Positions 35,254-48,900 of a stretch of 64,000 nucleotides of DNA are shown in pieces. The stretch comes from Coturnix japonica. Lineage: Eukaryota; Chordata; Aves; Galliformes; Phasianidae. The translations under genes and the position numbers were made by a program. Each line of letters opens with the position of its first letter. The stretch's first letter is position 1. The notes under the pieces are model-generated. The model was not told where the DNA came from and ran no database searches. It saw only the letters and a program-made list of their open reading frames with translations. Location: positions 3,539,854 to 3,603,853 of the forward strand of contig NC_029521.1 in NCBI RefSeq assembly GCF_001577835.2, in the 5' to 3' direction.

Positions 35254-36827
35254 GCCACAAAAAATCAAAAAACCCAACCAAACTCAAAAACCCTAACACC
35301 CCAAAACTTTGTTTATGAATTAGATAAAACAGCTTTTTCTGTATATTCTTCATCTGTCCTCCACTGTCTGCATGTGAAAGCTCAACTGTTATATATAATT
35401 ACAATCACTGAAACTTCCTCAAGTGCCTGGGTGCTCTTGCAGCACAGCCTCCTATCTCCTGAATCACAGGAGCAGAGGTGAGTGAAAGCTACATTCAGGT
35501 TTCAGCTGGCACATATGTAGCCTATCACCCTTGAGCCAACCACCACCAAACTCTGGTTTCCTAATGGGCACTTCAGCTCAAGTCCAATCCCCTTAACATT
35601 TTTAAAGGCACTACTCTAATTTCCAAGCATCCTGTATTGATCACGCTTAAGATCTAGGTCTGTTTGTATAATCGTAGGCTAATACAATTTTGAGTAGTAG
35701 ACTTCAACATGACATTTACTTACAATCTGACTCTCATCAACACCCAGACAAGCACGTCTGTTTTACCATTACACAATATTCTCAAGAACATTGTTTCCCT
35801 CTAGCTCATGAGAGTTCTAGAGGGACTGTCACTCTTTCCACCTCATTTCAGTGTGGTTTCAAAATCAGCAAGCAAATATCTCCAGTAGTAAATATTTCTT
35901 CTCCCACTTACGGTTCTGCTAAAGAAAAGCTGCAAATAAACATGAAGTGTATGATTAACCTTAAGCTTACCTTACACTTGCAGCACTGGCAGGACCTTGT
36001 GGCATCAGGGCACTGGTGTTTTTTCACCTCCTGGAAAAGAACAGAGCAATATTGTAATTAAACTTCCTGAAGTCTGGCTTCAGTATTGAAAATAAAACCT
36101 ATAAAGGAGACATTGGTCACAATTTTGACAATATAAGGTAGCCATAACACCCTAGGTCATGTCCTGTCACTTAGTCTGTGCACACAAGGTTGAACTGGAG
36201 CTCAGTTTTCTGATGAACCATGGGACTTTGTTTTAAATCATCCCCCCCGCCCCTCCCTTGCCCATCCACCTTTTTTCCCCTCCACAAAAATCAGGAATAC
36301 ACTGAAAGATACTTATTTGATGTAATCTAAAGTCAGTTTCTTTACAGGTGGGAGGGATTTGTGCAGAGGGAAGGAGGAAGGAATGATTTTTGAGTTTTTC
36401 TAAGAGAAAACATCCAATTAAACTACACAGTTATAAAAGAGGATATCAGTCTAGGCTGGAAATTACCAGGTAGCATGTTATGTAAGATTTTACACATTAA
36501 AGATTTTAATACGGACCTTATATAGTCATCATGTATACATTGGTATGATGGGAACAAATAATCTATTAAAGAACAGAATACTCTGAATTTAGCAAGACAT
36601 CTATGCAGTGAACATGCAAATTAGTTTCAGATAATAAATCAGGATTGTATGATCTGTCCTCTTCCCATATTAAATTTTTGCCAAACTTTTTATTGGCAAT
36701 ATAGGTCTCCAAGAACACTATTTTGTAAAGCATGTTCACATTTTGAATTCTATCCAGCATGCTGCTGAGTGCTCTCATCCTGTGTGAGGTCCTGGTGAAA
36801 ATTACCTCCTCCTCTTCCATGTTGTAC

Positions 36828-37100
36828 AATCATAGAATATCTCAAGTCAGAAGGGACCCATAAAGAAATCATGGAGTCCAATGCTATTCCCACATGGGAC
36901 CATCCAAAAATCAGGCTATGTCTGAGAGTGTTACCTGGGCATTTCCTGAACACCAGCAGCTCCCAGTCGTGACTACTGCCCTGGGGAGCCTGTCCCATGC
37001 CCACTACTCTCTTAGTGCTCAGCCTGTCTTTTCTGAAGAGCCTGTATCTGTCCAACACGGCATGCCAGCCACAAGACCCTTCCCACCAGATTAAGCTTGT
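36828..37100 (-). mobile_element. CR1 LINE 3' fragment
   Basis: Begins 'atcatagaatatctcaagtc' and continues with 'actgccctggggagcctgtc', the reverse complement of a CR1 3' region of the subfamily with a long tail. The right boundary is approximate. The long - strand frame 36750-37205 is explained by it. Confidence 0.8.
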
Positions 37101-38354
37101 GCTGATGTCTGAACATCCTAAGGCTTTCCTACCCAACAGAGCTCCAAATGACCACACTGGACAGACCCCATCCCTTTCACAGAAAGGATAGGGCAGGGGA
37201 AACACTGCCCAGAGTCAGGTCCAGGTTCATATAGATTCCCTTCACTGAGTCAGTTGTGGGAAAGAAGGAAAAGATGAATTAAAAGGTATTAGCATGTGAT
37301 TTAATTCCAGTACTATCTTCTCTCTCTCAGGCTGTGGGAAAATGAGCCCAGGATGAACCCAGGAATTCCCTAATGCAGGGTAAGCGTATGAGGATTTTCT
37401 ACTTCTAGTCCTTTTCTGGGATCCCACTGCCCAAGCCAGCTACTGAAACTGAGAGGCACAAAAATCACTCTTGAGGTTTGAAACGTGGTCTTTGTGGTTT
37501 CTAGGCATGACACGAGTAGAGATGTAGTTTGTGTATGAATTGATTGAACTTCTACCTGCTCTCCTCGAGTAGTATATGCTTGATGTGTCAGTTGTGTGGG
37601 AGATGACAAGTGGCCTTTTAACACAACAGTGGTCATAATTTTATGAGAGAATGTGATGTTTTAGGAATAAGATTCAATTTTAGTGTCTTATGTAACTTTT
37701 CATATGTTTATGTAAATCAAAGGCACTGTTTATCAGTTTTTTACAGAGAATGGTTTCTGATTTAACTAAGAAAATTAATTGCAAACAGTACTGTTAGTAC
37801 TTTTTAAAAGATGGTTAAATATGGATGCTAAGTGTATTCATGCATGCTTTGCTATCACATGTATCATTCAAGGCTTTCTAGGAGAGCCTTACAGTTCTAC
37901 AAGACACTCAAGTCCAAAGACCGTCACTGGTCCAATAAAATCTATTCATGACCTGGAGGGCAAAAGCTATTTATTAAATGTGCAGAAATGTTTTCACAGT
38001 GTTTTCAACTGAAGATAATTTTATCTTCAGTTTTTTTCCAATACCCAAACCCTATCTTGGGAATTTTCCTCTAATTTTCACGTAGACATAGTGCAGAGAG
38101 GCAGTCTGTTGTGACCAATGAATTCTGAGCTCCCAGCCCTCCGAAAAAGAGACAAGTACATCAGATTAAGCACATTTTAATTAAGTAAGTTAATCACCTT
38201 CTACATTTGGCAGCTTCTTATGCATAAAAATATATAGTAATATGATTCATTTTAGATTTTCTGACATTGAATAATTGCAGAAATTGTATCAGTCTGAATG
38301 AAACATAGGGTATTTCATGGTCTCCACGTTCTCAGGTGCCTGAAAGGTCATTCT
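37101..38354. other. Intergenic and SFTPA1 3' flank
   Basis: No exon seen. Possible SFTPA1 poly(A) signals on the - strand are ATTAAA at 38176-38181 and AATAAA at 37970-37975. Neither can be preferred. Confidence 0.45.
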
Positions 38355-41275
38355 CTAGTATTCACAGATTGTGAGGCGGTACAGGCTGCATTTTCTGTCT
38401 TTCCAGTTTCCGTCAGTGTACATCTCTACACATTTTTCTGTCCCTTTGCCATTAGGCTCATTCTGTTGCCAGCTGGTATAATTTAGAGGTTGGCCATTCA
38501 TGTACTTAAACTGACCTGCAGTGTCACTCTCTTTAATACCCAAGTAAGAGTATCGGTTATACTGTTTCACAATACTCATAATAGCTTTATTCTCCTCCTC
38601 ATTCATGGGAGTTGCAAGAGTTCCTCCAGTCTCTTCACAGGACTCTAGGGCAGATGAAAAATTGACTTCCTTTCCATTGCTGGCAAATATTTTCTCTCCT
38701 ACTTTTGTTATTTTTCCATCCAAAGCAAGCGCTGTAACATAAAAAGAGTTTGCTCGCTTTCTTATTTCTTGTGGCATACTGATGAGAAACCAGAGAAATA
38801 AAGGGGCGTAGAGAAAATGTAAAGTGGTAAGAGGAGCAGAGGAGGGGCAGGTAAAGGCAGAAATGGAAGCGAAGAGCAGGATAAAGAGGAATAATGATCT
38901 TCAAAACTCTACCTGTTCACAGGTAAGCACATTGTTGTGCTGCTTGTGACCATCTGTCCTGATTGCCTTCAGTGCAAGGATACCAGGTACAGTATCAGCT
39001 CTAAAACAGTCATGTGTACTCCTTACAGAGGATCAATTTTGTTTCAAATCAAAAACATGAAGAAATAATGTTTTTTGTGTACTCAGCACACAAAACTCTT
39101 CAGCCACCTTCAATGATTTCATTGCTGGTAGATAGAAATGAAAGCAGTGGAGGACAAGGCCGAAGAGTTTCCATGAATCTGTGTGGAAACTGCAATGCCA
39201 TTCAGATTTTATTTATTTATTTATTTGTTTTGAAATATCAATAAAATTTGAATAAATGTATTCAGTGCTCCTGTTAGAAGCTTGTATTTTTCTCTCCCAC
39301 TAAGAAAGTACCTTTCTTTACTGTTCCTTTTCTCACGTGCCTAAGTGCATCTTGCCTTGCAATTGAAAAATGCATGATATTGTAAAGTGCAAAGCAGCAC
39401 TCTAAGTTGTCTTACAAACGAGCTTTGTGCTGCATACTGGACATCAAATTGAACTGGGCATTATTTATTACAGCATCTAAGTAAATTCAATTAATTCTTA
39501 ACAGTTTTAACAGATAACCAACTGCATAATTTTAAAGATGGTGTGGACAGACTACACCTTATTCTATACTGTCAGTACTGGGAATAAAAAGCCCATTTGA
39601 TCCTTGAAAGTTCTGGTCTACTTGACCTAAGGCCAAAACTGAGTAGCACTACAGGAAATGAGTACAAGCTCTACAACATTCCTAGGACACCTCAGTGACG
39701 TTTCACAGCAAGTTCTAGTTTTGGAATGTAGTTCCATGTTTTCAAGAGTGATTTCTTTTCCACAGGTCTTGATTCTGTAATTAATTTTGCACATTGCACT
39801 TGAAATGATTGAGAGCTAAAACATTAAAAACGAAAAGGCTACCTCCTTCAAGTTGGAGAAGTCGTTGCCTTAGATTCAGTAAAACATTGTGGAGTTCATA
39901 TTCAAAAGAAGTAGGTAGACCTAAACAGGTGAAAATAGAAGTTACACAATCAGGAAAAGCTAGGTTCTGCTTATAGAGATATCATGTACCATTGTATCTC
40001 AGTGGAGAAAACTGACTATTTTTCAAAACTAACCAGTGTATAATGTATTTTAACTACACCCAAGGTAATATATATATATATATATATATATGCATACATA
40101 TATATAAAATATTTTGTCACTTTCTGACTAATCTGTACCAAAATAAACAAGGAAAACCCCACAGCCCTTGGAAAAACTCAGAAATTCATTTACACGTAGA
40201 AAAAGCCTATTAAAAACTACAAAAGAAATACAATATTTTTTATAGCTTGGAGTTTATGTCATGTCCATAAGAGTGTAAAGGTCCTAAGATAAAATATTTT
40301 GCCATGGTTTTGCAAAGAGAATTTGCTTAATTCTCATAATTGTTACTGAACTCACACAAGGGATATTTTGGAGAGGGTCTGTTCTCTGTGACATCAAGCA
40401 AAATTTAAATTACAATTTTATTATTATGGTGCTGAATGGATGCTTTGGGTTTTTACTCTTTATTTTAAGGGAAACTGTAAACACTGATACAGGAGGGTTT
40501 CCATGTAGATGGTGTGAAATGCACTGGATGCTTAAAACTGTGTCTGACTGTAAAGGTAGATATTTATTTCAAGCCTGTTTCCACTAGTAACAATGATATT
40601 AAACATACTAAAAAATTACTGGGGTGCTTTTGTGATCATGTTATCGTTACTGAAAAATAAGATGTGTGAATTAAAAAAAAAAAAAGGAGTCACTCTTCTG
40701 ACAAAACGTTATATAGAGATCAGCCTCTTTCACCTAGTGTTACAAACCTGCTGTTGACCTCTTTTACTCCTTTCTCACCTTGCTGATTTTGTAACCACTG
40801 ATATTCAGGAAGTTTCTCTTTTCTGTAAGGCCACAATAGGCCTCCAAGGTATCTATTGAGACCTGGAAAAGAGGAACATAATTTTATTTCTAAGGGGGTG
40901 AACATCTGGGAATGTTCAGCAAACAACAGAACTTAAATCTAACAAACTGCAGTTTGAGGTTATTCATAACTTCTTTATTGCTTGCAGTCTAGTAATGGAC
41001 CCAAAATACAATTACACAATGCAAATTATATTGAAGTTCATCTACAGTAGTCTTATTTTGGCTGAATGAAAAGAGAACAAGTGATTATTTTCCTACTGAA
41101 GAGTAATGATCAGTATGTGCATATGAAGAGCATTACTGTTCTTACCTCCCACACCAGGCAGCCCACTAACTCCAGGGATACTGGGTAGCTCAGGAGCTCC
41201 TGCACAGTTTTGTGCGTGGCAAGGCATTAGCAAAGCAACTGCTGTTGCAATCGTGCAGAATGAGTAAGACAACAT
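38355..41275 (-). CDS. SFTPA1: Pulmonary surfactant protein A (SP-A), with vestigial collagen stalk
   Basis: Secreted lung collectin that binds sugars on microbes and surfactant lipids. Coding exons on the - strand are 41275-41146, 40862-40779, 39920-39843 and 38731-38355, all joined in phase 1, summing to 222 residues (mammalian SP-A is about 248). The signal peptide (TAVALLMPCHAQ) is followed by NCAGAPELPSIPG, which lines up with the N-terminal CxGSPGIPG of mammalian SP-A and keeps the interchain cysteine. Only about three Gly-X-Y units follow. The 84-nt second exon (GLNRYLGGLLWPYRKE...) is not collagen. Exon 3 is a leucine-rich coiled-coil neck (NVLLNLRQRLLQLEG). The CRD has four cysteines, ends TICEY and keeps the NYT glycosylation site of mammalian SP-A. 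Its sugar site has EPN, but WND is WKD, losing one usual calcium ligand. The acceptor 15 bases before the ATG shows a 5' UTR intron. Confidence 0.93.
40067..40106. repeat. (TA)n microsatellite in SFTPA1 intron
   Basis: About twelve TA units, then 'gcatacatatatata'. Lies between the neck exon and the 84-nt exon of SFTPA1. Confidence 0.95.
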
Positions 41276-42904
41276 GGTTGCTGAGGGAAGCTGTAAGAAA
41301 ACACACTTATTTGTTAGACAGTGATTCTGCAAAAGGTGTAGAACTGACAAAGTTTAACCCACCACTTGTTTATAAGACCTATAATCACTCAACTGAACAC
41401 AGACATATATGTCGCCAACCTGAAAAGCACAATTCTGCTACAGAGGTCATTGTGAAGGTTTGGAGCTACTTTGCAATCTCTTTAGGCATGATATGACTTA
41501 GGCACATTTATTTGAAATAGGTGGAGTGATAGAACAAAATTCTACAAGCTTGAAAACACCAGAGTTCGTGGTCCAAATAAGCATGTTTGCTGGTTGGCAA
41601 TAGGCCCACTCATTTTATTTCATCCTAAGTAAGTTATAATCTAACACTAAGTAAGGTTCTAATCTTTGTGCTGAGATATCATGAGTACAAAGTGCTCTCA
41701 AACCACCGATCACTGTAGTTCTGTCCAATGCTGTGTGGTTATAAAACTTGAACTGGTGAAAAATATGATGCTATGTCACAGAGATACTCAGTTATTGACA
41801 TTACTCAGCTGAAAATGAGAGAAAAAGACAGGTTCAAGACGCCAGAATGAGTATACGGTTTGAATGAGACAACCTGGGTGGGCTGACTCTTATACAGAGC
41901 TTGACCATAGGCTTTTCAATCAGATGATCATGTACTACTTTTTATTACTAACAAATGGGCATTCATCTGTTAGCACAAGGAATTTGTTTCAAAGCATAAA
42001 TGAAAAGCAGAATTAGAATGTCAGTTTATTATTAGTGCCATTTATTGAATGGATTTGCACAACTGGATTGAGCTTTAAAAATACGAAGAATGGTTTCATC
42101 TGCCAGGCTGACTGTATTGTAAAAGGCTTTTTATGTTGTTCTACATATACATCAGTACTGATGATTTTTAAGAGCAAAGTTTACTTGTTTGTCTACAGAA
42201 ATGCCTCATCAAGCTGAGTCTAGTGAGATGTACTTTTGAACATAAGAACGTTCATTTATGCTGTAAGTTTTAATATGGATACACTGAGCAGCTTAAGTAA
42301 GAAGCTCCTTGCAGCCGAGATTATTTTAACACATACATTTCTAATCAACCTGAGAACTTGCATACTGTATCATAGCACTGTCACATTTCATGCATTGAAT
42401 CTGAGCTGTTTCAGTTTGTTCACCATTACCTGTGTTGAAGGCTAGCAGATCACTCTGATCTGACTGCAGAGAGTAGATTATAAAAGGCTGTAACAGAAAC
42501 TACCTTAGGTAGCTGAGCATGCTCAAGTCACCAAGATAAGAGAATGCTATTACAACAGGTACTTTTCCTCTGATGCTGATCTTTCAGGGAAATGCATTTA
42601 AATGAACTACTGGACCCAGCTCATAATTGGATCATGATGCACAGCCAGAGTTCTGATCAGTTATATAACAAAATGGGAAGACAGCTTTTCAGTTTTAATC
42701 TACTTTTAATGACCATCATCAGTCACCACTATCTGGTATCCTTCAGGCATCTCCTCATCCAGTAAAATTACTAATATAAGTGGAAAAACAAACAAAGAAA
42801 CAAACAAAACAACCCTAAAAACCTCCATATCCCAAATGAAATGGAACAGGTTTCCCTACTAGCTGAAGTTCCTTTTGATTTATTAAAAGTCAAATTAAAC
42901 TCAC

Positions 42905-42998
42905 CTTTCTGCTTCAAAGTGAAAATGAGCAGTTCTTACAAGGCCCCTTTATATACTGTGGCTCTTATTCAATGACACTGGGCTGAAGCAGAGATTGG
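42905..42998 (-). promoter_or_regulatory. Candidate SFTPA1 promoter: CCAAT box, TATA box and short 5' UTR exon
   Basis: On the - strand there is CCAAT at 42998-42994, TATATAAA at 42955-42948, and then a donor GCAGAAAG|GTGAGT closing an exon at 42905. A start site near 42925 would give a 5' UTR exon of about 20 bases. It would splice over about 1.6 kb to the acceptor at 41291-41292, just before the ATG exon. Spacing of CCAAT, TATA and donor is orthodox. The link to SFTPA1 is inferred from orientation, distance and the matching layout upstream of the paralogue. Confidence 0.6.
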
Positions 42999-42999
42999 A

Positions 43000-45900
43000 T
43001 AATCAGGGCACAAATCAGGCCTTCTTAGTTTTGCTTACACACTTGTTATGCAAATGCTGAGAGAATTTTTTACTGCTGATAAACTCATATTCCTATTACA
43101 AAAGAAAAAGTTCAAGTTTCATTTTTTAACAGGGAAAAACAACTGAACAGGTAACTCCAGAATTGTGCATTAGTATAAAGGTACAAAATTGCAATAGAAT
43201 TCCAATGAATGTAACATCTTTTTTCTTCCTTTTATGAAAACCAAAAGGAGATGTGGCCACCAATGTTCATAACAAGCTGAGGAGATACCAGTCTCCGTTT
43301 CAGTCTCCCCAACAAAGGTTAGCTCTCATAAGCTGTTATAAAAGATCTGTCATCAAAATTCTTCCCTCTACTTGATATGCAGAAAGTGTTTGAATGCAGG
43401 TTAATCATTTTTAAAAACATCTTGCGCCATCCGTTGATACTATAATAGATGAAATGAACATGCATTAAGTATATATGTTAGGTATTAGCAGGTAAAATGC
43501 CTTGCATGTTACTGCTGCTGTGCTTTGGGAATGGCACAGGTAGCAGGAAATACGACACAATGAAGACATTAATCTTTCTGTTTCCATGTGGCTTCCAAAG
43601 TACTTACAGCTCTGAAAAACTTCTGCAGGTGCAAGATAAGGATAAACTCAATCCAGATTTTGGTAAGGAATATTTTGAATGGTCAGAGGTCCACATTCTT
43701 GGTAATCTAACTTACCAGAACATGATCTCACAGGTCAAGTTCCTTGGCAATTCTATAGCAGTTGCAATGGTTAACACTGCTCTGGGGTACCACTGCCCAC
43801 ATATGTGCCTGTGCAACCTTAATCAATTAGCAACTTTATAAAGCTTGGCAAATTACTGCTGCTTCTTGCACCGAACACAATCTGCAGTTCACAAGATTAA
43901 ACACAGTACTGAAAATATTAAGCAGGGAATTCAGTCAAACCTCAATAGCCACATGCTGCCTTTTTTCAGGCAAGTGTGGCAAGAGTAAAACGTGGCAAGG
44001 TTTTATACATCTTAAGCCATTATCAGCCAAGTTATCATCTTGTACCAAAAGTTTAACATCAATACACACTTCAGAAAAATTCTTTTACCATGAGCCAGAT
44101 TACACTTGCACAATAGAAGCGGGTAAGACGTTAAATCATCACCCACCATTAGATTTACTTTCCTCTGTGAAGTAGCAAGGAATCAGGGAAAACAAATATA
44201 CTGAAGAGTAAGGAAGAAAGAAAGCAAATACTTTGTTTTTTTTGCAGCCCGGCATCCTTGTTGAATAGCTAAAAGGATCAGAATTCTGAAATCTATAGGT
44301 AAGCCTATGCGGCAACGGCCAAAGCTCTTTAACAGAGTAACATCCTCAAAACCCAGCCTGGGTACTCCAGAGATTTCAGCAGGACTCTGATACTGCATCC
44401 TTTTCTGTGCCTTAAGTAGAACAGTAAGATTTCTTCTGAGGTCCTCTGACACATGAATTATTGCTGGTATGGCATTACGTGGATAATGCCCGCATAATGG
44501 AAATTGAAGCCAAGCCCCACAACAGTCTATTCAACTGTTAGCAATGGAGAATTTTGAGAAAAGGTGGAATCTGGTTTTGAAACATGCCGTTTATCCAGAA
44601 AGACTGCTTCTTTATCAAGCAGCTGGGCTTGTATCCCTCAAATAAGCAGTCTGACAACTTCCAAGGTCATTTCAAAACTGGAACAAATTTCTTCTGTATA
44701 ACCCTCACACATCTACTCAGAAAATTAGGTGAACTCTCCATTTTGCTCAGCTCACTGTTTGGAAGTGAACTGGTTACTAACAACTTTATTATAGTCCAAT
44801 CTACATGAAGATATACAGCACACTGTCATATAAAATGCAGTGCTGTATAGACACAGCAGTTTATTTTAGTAACTTGTGGAACATTTATCTTAAATATGTC
44901 ACTATGCTGCAAGTTCCTGGAATCAGCTGCCTTACCTTGTTGTCCTTGGCACAGTGTCTGCATGGCAAGTAGTTATGGTCAGCTCTCCATTTTTGCCTTC
45001 ATCCATGAAATATCCATGCTCCATGTTTGGCTAGAATTTTCACTGCTACTTATGTGCTCTACTGATCTTAAAATAGTTCAGACTTAGGTGCCCACTGTCA
45101 GTTTCTAAGAAGCCTCGTTAACATTAGCATAAGTCCCTGTCAAAAATGCTGGGATCGAAAGCTGTGCCACTTATTAAGTATGGAATCAATCCCATAAGCA
45201 AGCACTCCCCTCTCTCCACCTGAAGCTTAATTTTAAGATGAGCCTGTACAATAAATAGGGAAAGGTCAGAAGTTCTCCTGCCTTTGGAAAATAAGAAACA
45301 TTGATAAAATAATTCTTATACAAGTTTATAGTGCATTGGTTATAGGAATAGGATGAAAAAGTAGAGATCAGGATACCTTACTACATCTTTTATAAAGAAA
45401 GAATACAGGTTCTACAGTTGGTAGGCCTTAAAACTTGTGTTATTGTTGGGCAAGACAGACTTGGACCACTCTAACTCACAGATCAGCATCTTACAGAAGA
45501 ATGTAATTGTTGATGAGGCATGTAAGAACAAACATACTAATAGTGACATTCTGTCAGCTTAGCGATACATTGTCATCTGGGGGGATGAATCTCAGGGCAG
45601 AGATTTCTATGTCAAAGAGTGAAGTGGGTGGATGAAGGAGGAGGAAGAACTGCTGAATACAGATGGAAAGGCTCACATAGACAAGATAGCAGCCACAAGG
45701 AATGGAAGTTGTGGGGAGGAACCCTCTCCATCAGAACTTAGTGAGTAGATCTTGCCTAACGGTGTGCTCGCAAAACAAAAAAGAAAGACTTCAAGTAATT
45801 TGATAAAGAAATTACATCATCCCTTTCAATCTATTTTCTATTCTAGACAAAGCAAATTCAAACTATTATGAAGGACTGATGAGGTTTTCCACAGATTTTG

Positions 45901-48900
45901 TGGGAGAAAAAAAGCAGGCATGCTTATTTCCAATCAAAGGCTTAAAACTATGCTAGGAAGAAGAAGCACTTGACCTTTCTTTAGAGATTACATCTGGTTC
46001 CTTCTTTCTCATTCAACTAAAGACATCAATTTAAACTACAGATTCATAGTTGGCATCCCACTTCACAACCTAACAATGATTTCCATTAAGTGTTAACTGT
46101 TTTGTTCCTCTAGCTGTGGAAAAAGGTAGTTTAGAGAGATGCAGTCCCCAAGGTCACTGAAGGAGCTAGTTTTTTGTCTTTCCCTCCCCCTCCCCCCCCC
46201 CCCCCCCCATCTAAAGATCTATTTTCTATCCTGTAGGCCACATTACTGGCTCTGGAAGTCATGCCACAGAAACTACAGCAGGTACACAAAGAGCACAGTA
46301 AAACTGTTTGAGAGAGCAAATTCTCAGCTACAAAACATTTCTCAATACACTCTCTGCCACTAGCAATGCATTTTCACAAGGGATAAACAAGGGACTGCAT
46401 GCCACATTCGTGAATAACCTAACCAGTGGAGGTGACCCACAGTTGTTGCTGCTAAAACACACCACTCACACCCTCGCTGTGCTCACATTCACTGCTTGGC
46501 CACTGTAAGCATTCAGCAAGCATCAACAAATGGCAATTAGTGCCATTTTTTTCCACATGGAGGAATTCAATGATACATCTTTTCTGCATACACTTCCATG
46601 ACAGATGCCATTCTGTCAGACTGCCCCTCTGCTGCCATCTGTCACATGTCCACAAAGTGCAATGAGATACCGGTGGGAAGACTCAGCCTGTACTGCCATA
46701 CCACCAACTGTGATCCACGTGATGCCATGGACCAACATAATGAAACGGGAGGCATTACTTTTGGAGCTCCCTCATTATTTGTTCTTCTATTTTCCTTGCT
46801 AGGCTTGTGGCCCCAACCTTGGGAATGCTGCACAGAAACATGGAAGATTATTCCTTGTTCAACAACACAGTGGAAACACCCATGACAGTGTCAGTTGTTT
46901 GCTGTTATGATGGAGTAAACATCAGCTTTTCACTGAAAATAATACAAAGAGTAATCATGGGGATGTTCTGCTACATTGTGTTCCCATGGAAATGAACTAG
47001 ACCTTGTCCCTCCTTTGCAAAGAAGTAATAGGAAGCAATTTATGCCTGAACAGCCCCTGGCCAAGACTGCCTTGGAAGCATAAGCTGATAATTCATATCT
47101 TTCTCTTATAGCAACCACCTGGCTCTTGTTGTCAATTTAAAATAAGATGATAATCTAGTCTGCAGATAACAACAACAACAACAACAAAAAACAACAAAAA
47201 AAACCCAACCAAACACCCAATAACCTTTTAAAGCTGTTATTGCATTTATTATTGCTGGGAAATGGCCCTTCTAATACCTCACTGCTAAGTTTTACAAGCA
47301 TATATATCCAAAAGCAGCGCGAACACTGCAATTGAAAGTCCAAGTCCCTGGGAGAAACACATTACTGTATGCACAAGGCAGAAAATAAAGAGTTATGAAA
47401 GAAAATAAACTCACCAAGCTGCTTCTCAAGTCTGATGCTCACAGTAAAATGAAGCTTTGCACCTTACTCAGTGGATCCCAACTGTTAGGTAATGAATTCC
47501 CAGGAAATCCCATTTTTCATTGTTGTTCCTCCAATATGAGCTGGAAAGGAAGACAAAATAGGCACCATAGGTTTTCATTTTTGCATAGAACTATTCAAGA
47601 GGTTGAACACAAAGCTATGTTGTAGCTAATTGTGTGGTTTGAAGCATATAGCAGTTAATACATTTAACCCATGTTTCTTTAACTGCACATTTTAGATTCT
47701 GATTAGTGCAGAAGCAGAGAGGAACACTGAGTTTCTGTTTCTGATCATGGATAGATATTAAGGCACTTCATTATTTCAGTTTCCATGATGTGCAGAGCAC
47801 CTGGCCAGGCTTGTGATACACAGCGCGAGCCCAGCCAGATCCTGCATGGTGGCCTTGTGCTTCCCCTTTTGAAGCCCATATCACTCTTACCAGGGCCAGG
47901 AGGGGTATAACACAAGCAGCAAGTGATGCCTCAAGGCTCCATCACTCCCTGCCTTACACAGTACAGGCACAATGCCCTGTTCATAGTAGCTTCCACTAAT
48001 GAATCCCTGGTGGAAGGCATTGCCATCAGGACAGCCAGAGCTCCGTGATGCCAAAGAAACACCACAAACTTCAGTGCCCAAGGGCGCACATTAATTTCCC
48101 TGTTTTGAGGGCACCTAAACTGACTTGAAACCACATAAAGAAGAGTTATAGCAGAGAGTTCAGTGAGACTTGGCATGACAAAACTACTCATTTACTAACA
48201 GATAAGTAAGAGGATGCAGTTGGCTAAGTAAATAGGTTTAAAAAGAGCTCATTCTCTCAAGTATAGGAGAACTTATTTCCACCTGTAGGCATTTTTGTTT
48301 GCAAGGCCTTTTACTTTGCTTCAGTGTTTATTTCGAGAGGCTCCCTTAGATGTTCAATGTCTAGACATAGGAATATGGCAAAATTAGAGCACAGAATTCT
48401 GCATGTTCAAAATAGAAGCTTAAAAGCTCTGCCTCGTGCCCTAATAGAAAGTATTACCTCCCCTCCCACGCATTTGCTGCCCTCAGATCATCATTGCTAA
48501 AGCCACACTCCTGTTATATCATTATGATTGTTATTCAGCTATTACTATGGCCTGGACTACACCAAGATCTTTTGTTCTGATTATAAAATGCTAACACTGA
48601 CATGATATTTTAAACAGCACAACACCCAATATATATATTTTTCTTGTTTACTCCTCTATTGGAGTATAACAGCCACTGGGAACAGAGCAAAACAGTGCCA
48701 ATGCCTTGAATTCTTAGTTTTCAAACGCAGAAAAGTATTTTTGTACTGGACAGAATGATTCAGTCACACAGAACAATGTAAGAATATGTGAATTACTGTT
48801 AGTCTAAATGTAACACCTGTACATAAACTAAAGTTTCAGTGACCTTCACTGGGAATTGGATACTTCACTGTCTTTCAGAAACTTCCTTAGACATGTAATG

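Larger units (their letters stand above)
33013..36827. other. Intergenic, lung-lectin-like gene to SFTPA1, left part
   Basis: No gene seen. Contains the tandem TTTAAAC array at 34041-34089 and a poly-A tract at 35220-35253. A + strand open frame crossing the poly-A (35071-35481) is lysine-run sequence and not credible. Confidence 0.55.

Noticed and set aside
35071-35481. + strand open frame of 136 codons
   Set aside because: It contains a lysine run from the poly-A tract and no domain.
36750-37205. Long - strand open frame of 151 codons
   Set aside because: Most of it lies in a CR1 remnant, and the translation matches no known protein.
47887-48191. Overlapping - strand frames with a hydrophobic stretch
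   Set aside because: Considered as a possible exon. No acceptor or donor of quality at its edges and no family resemblance.
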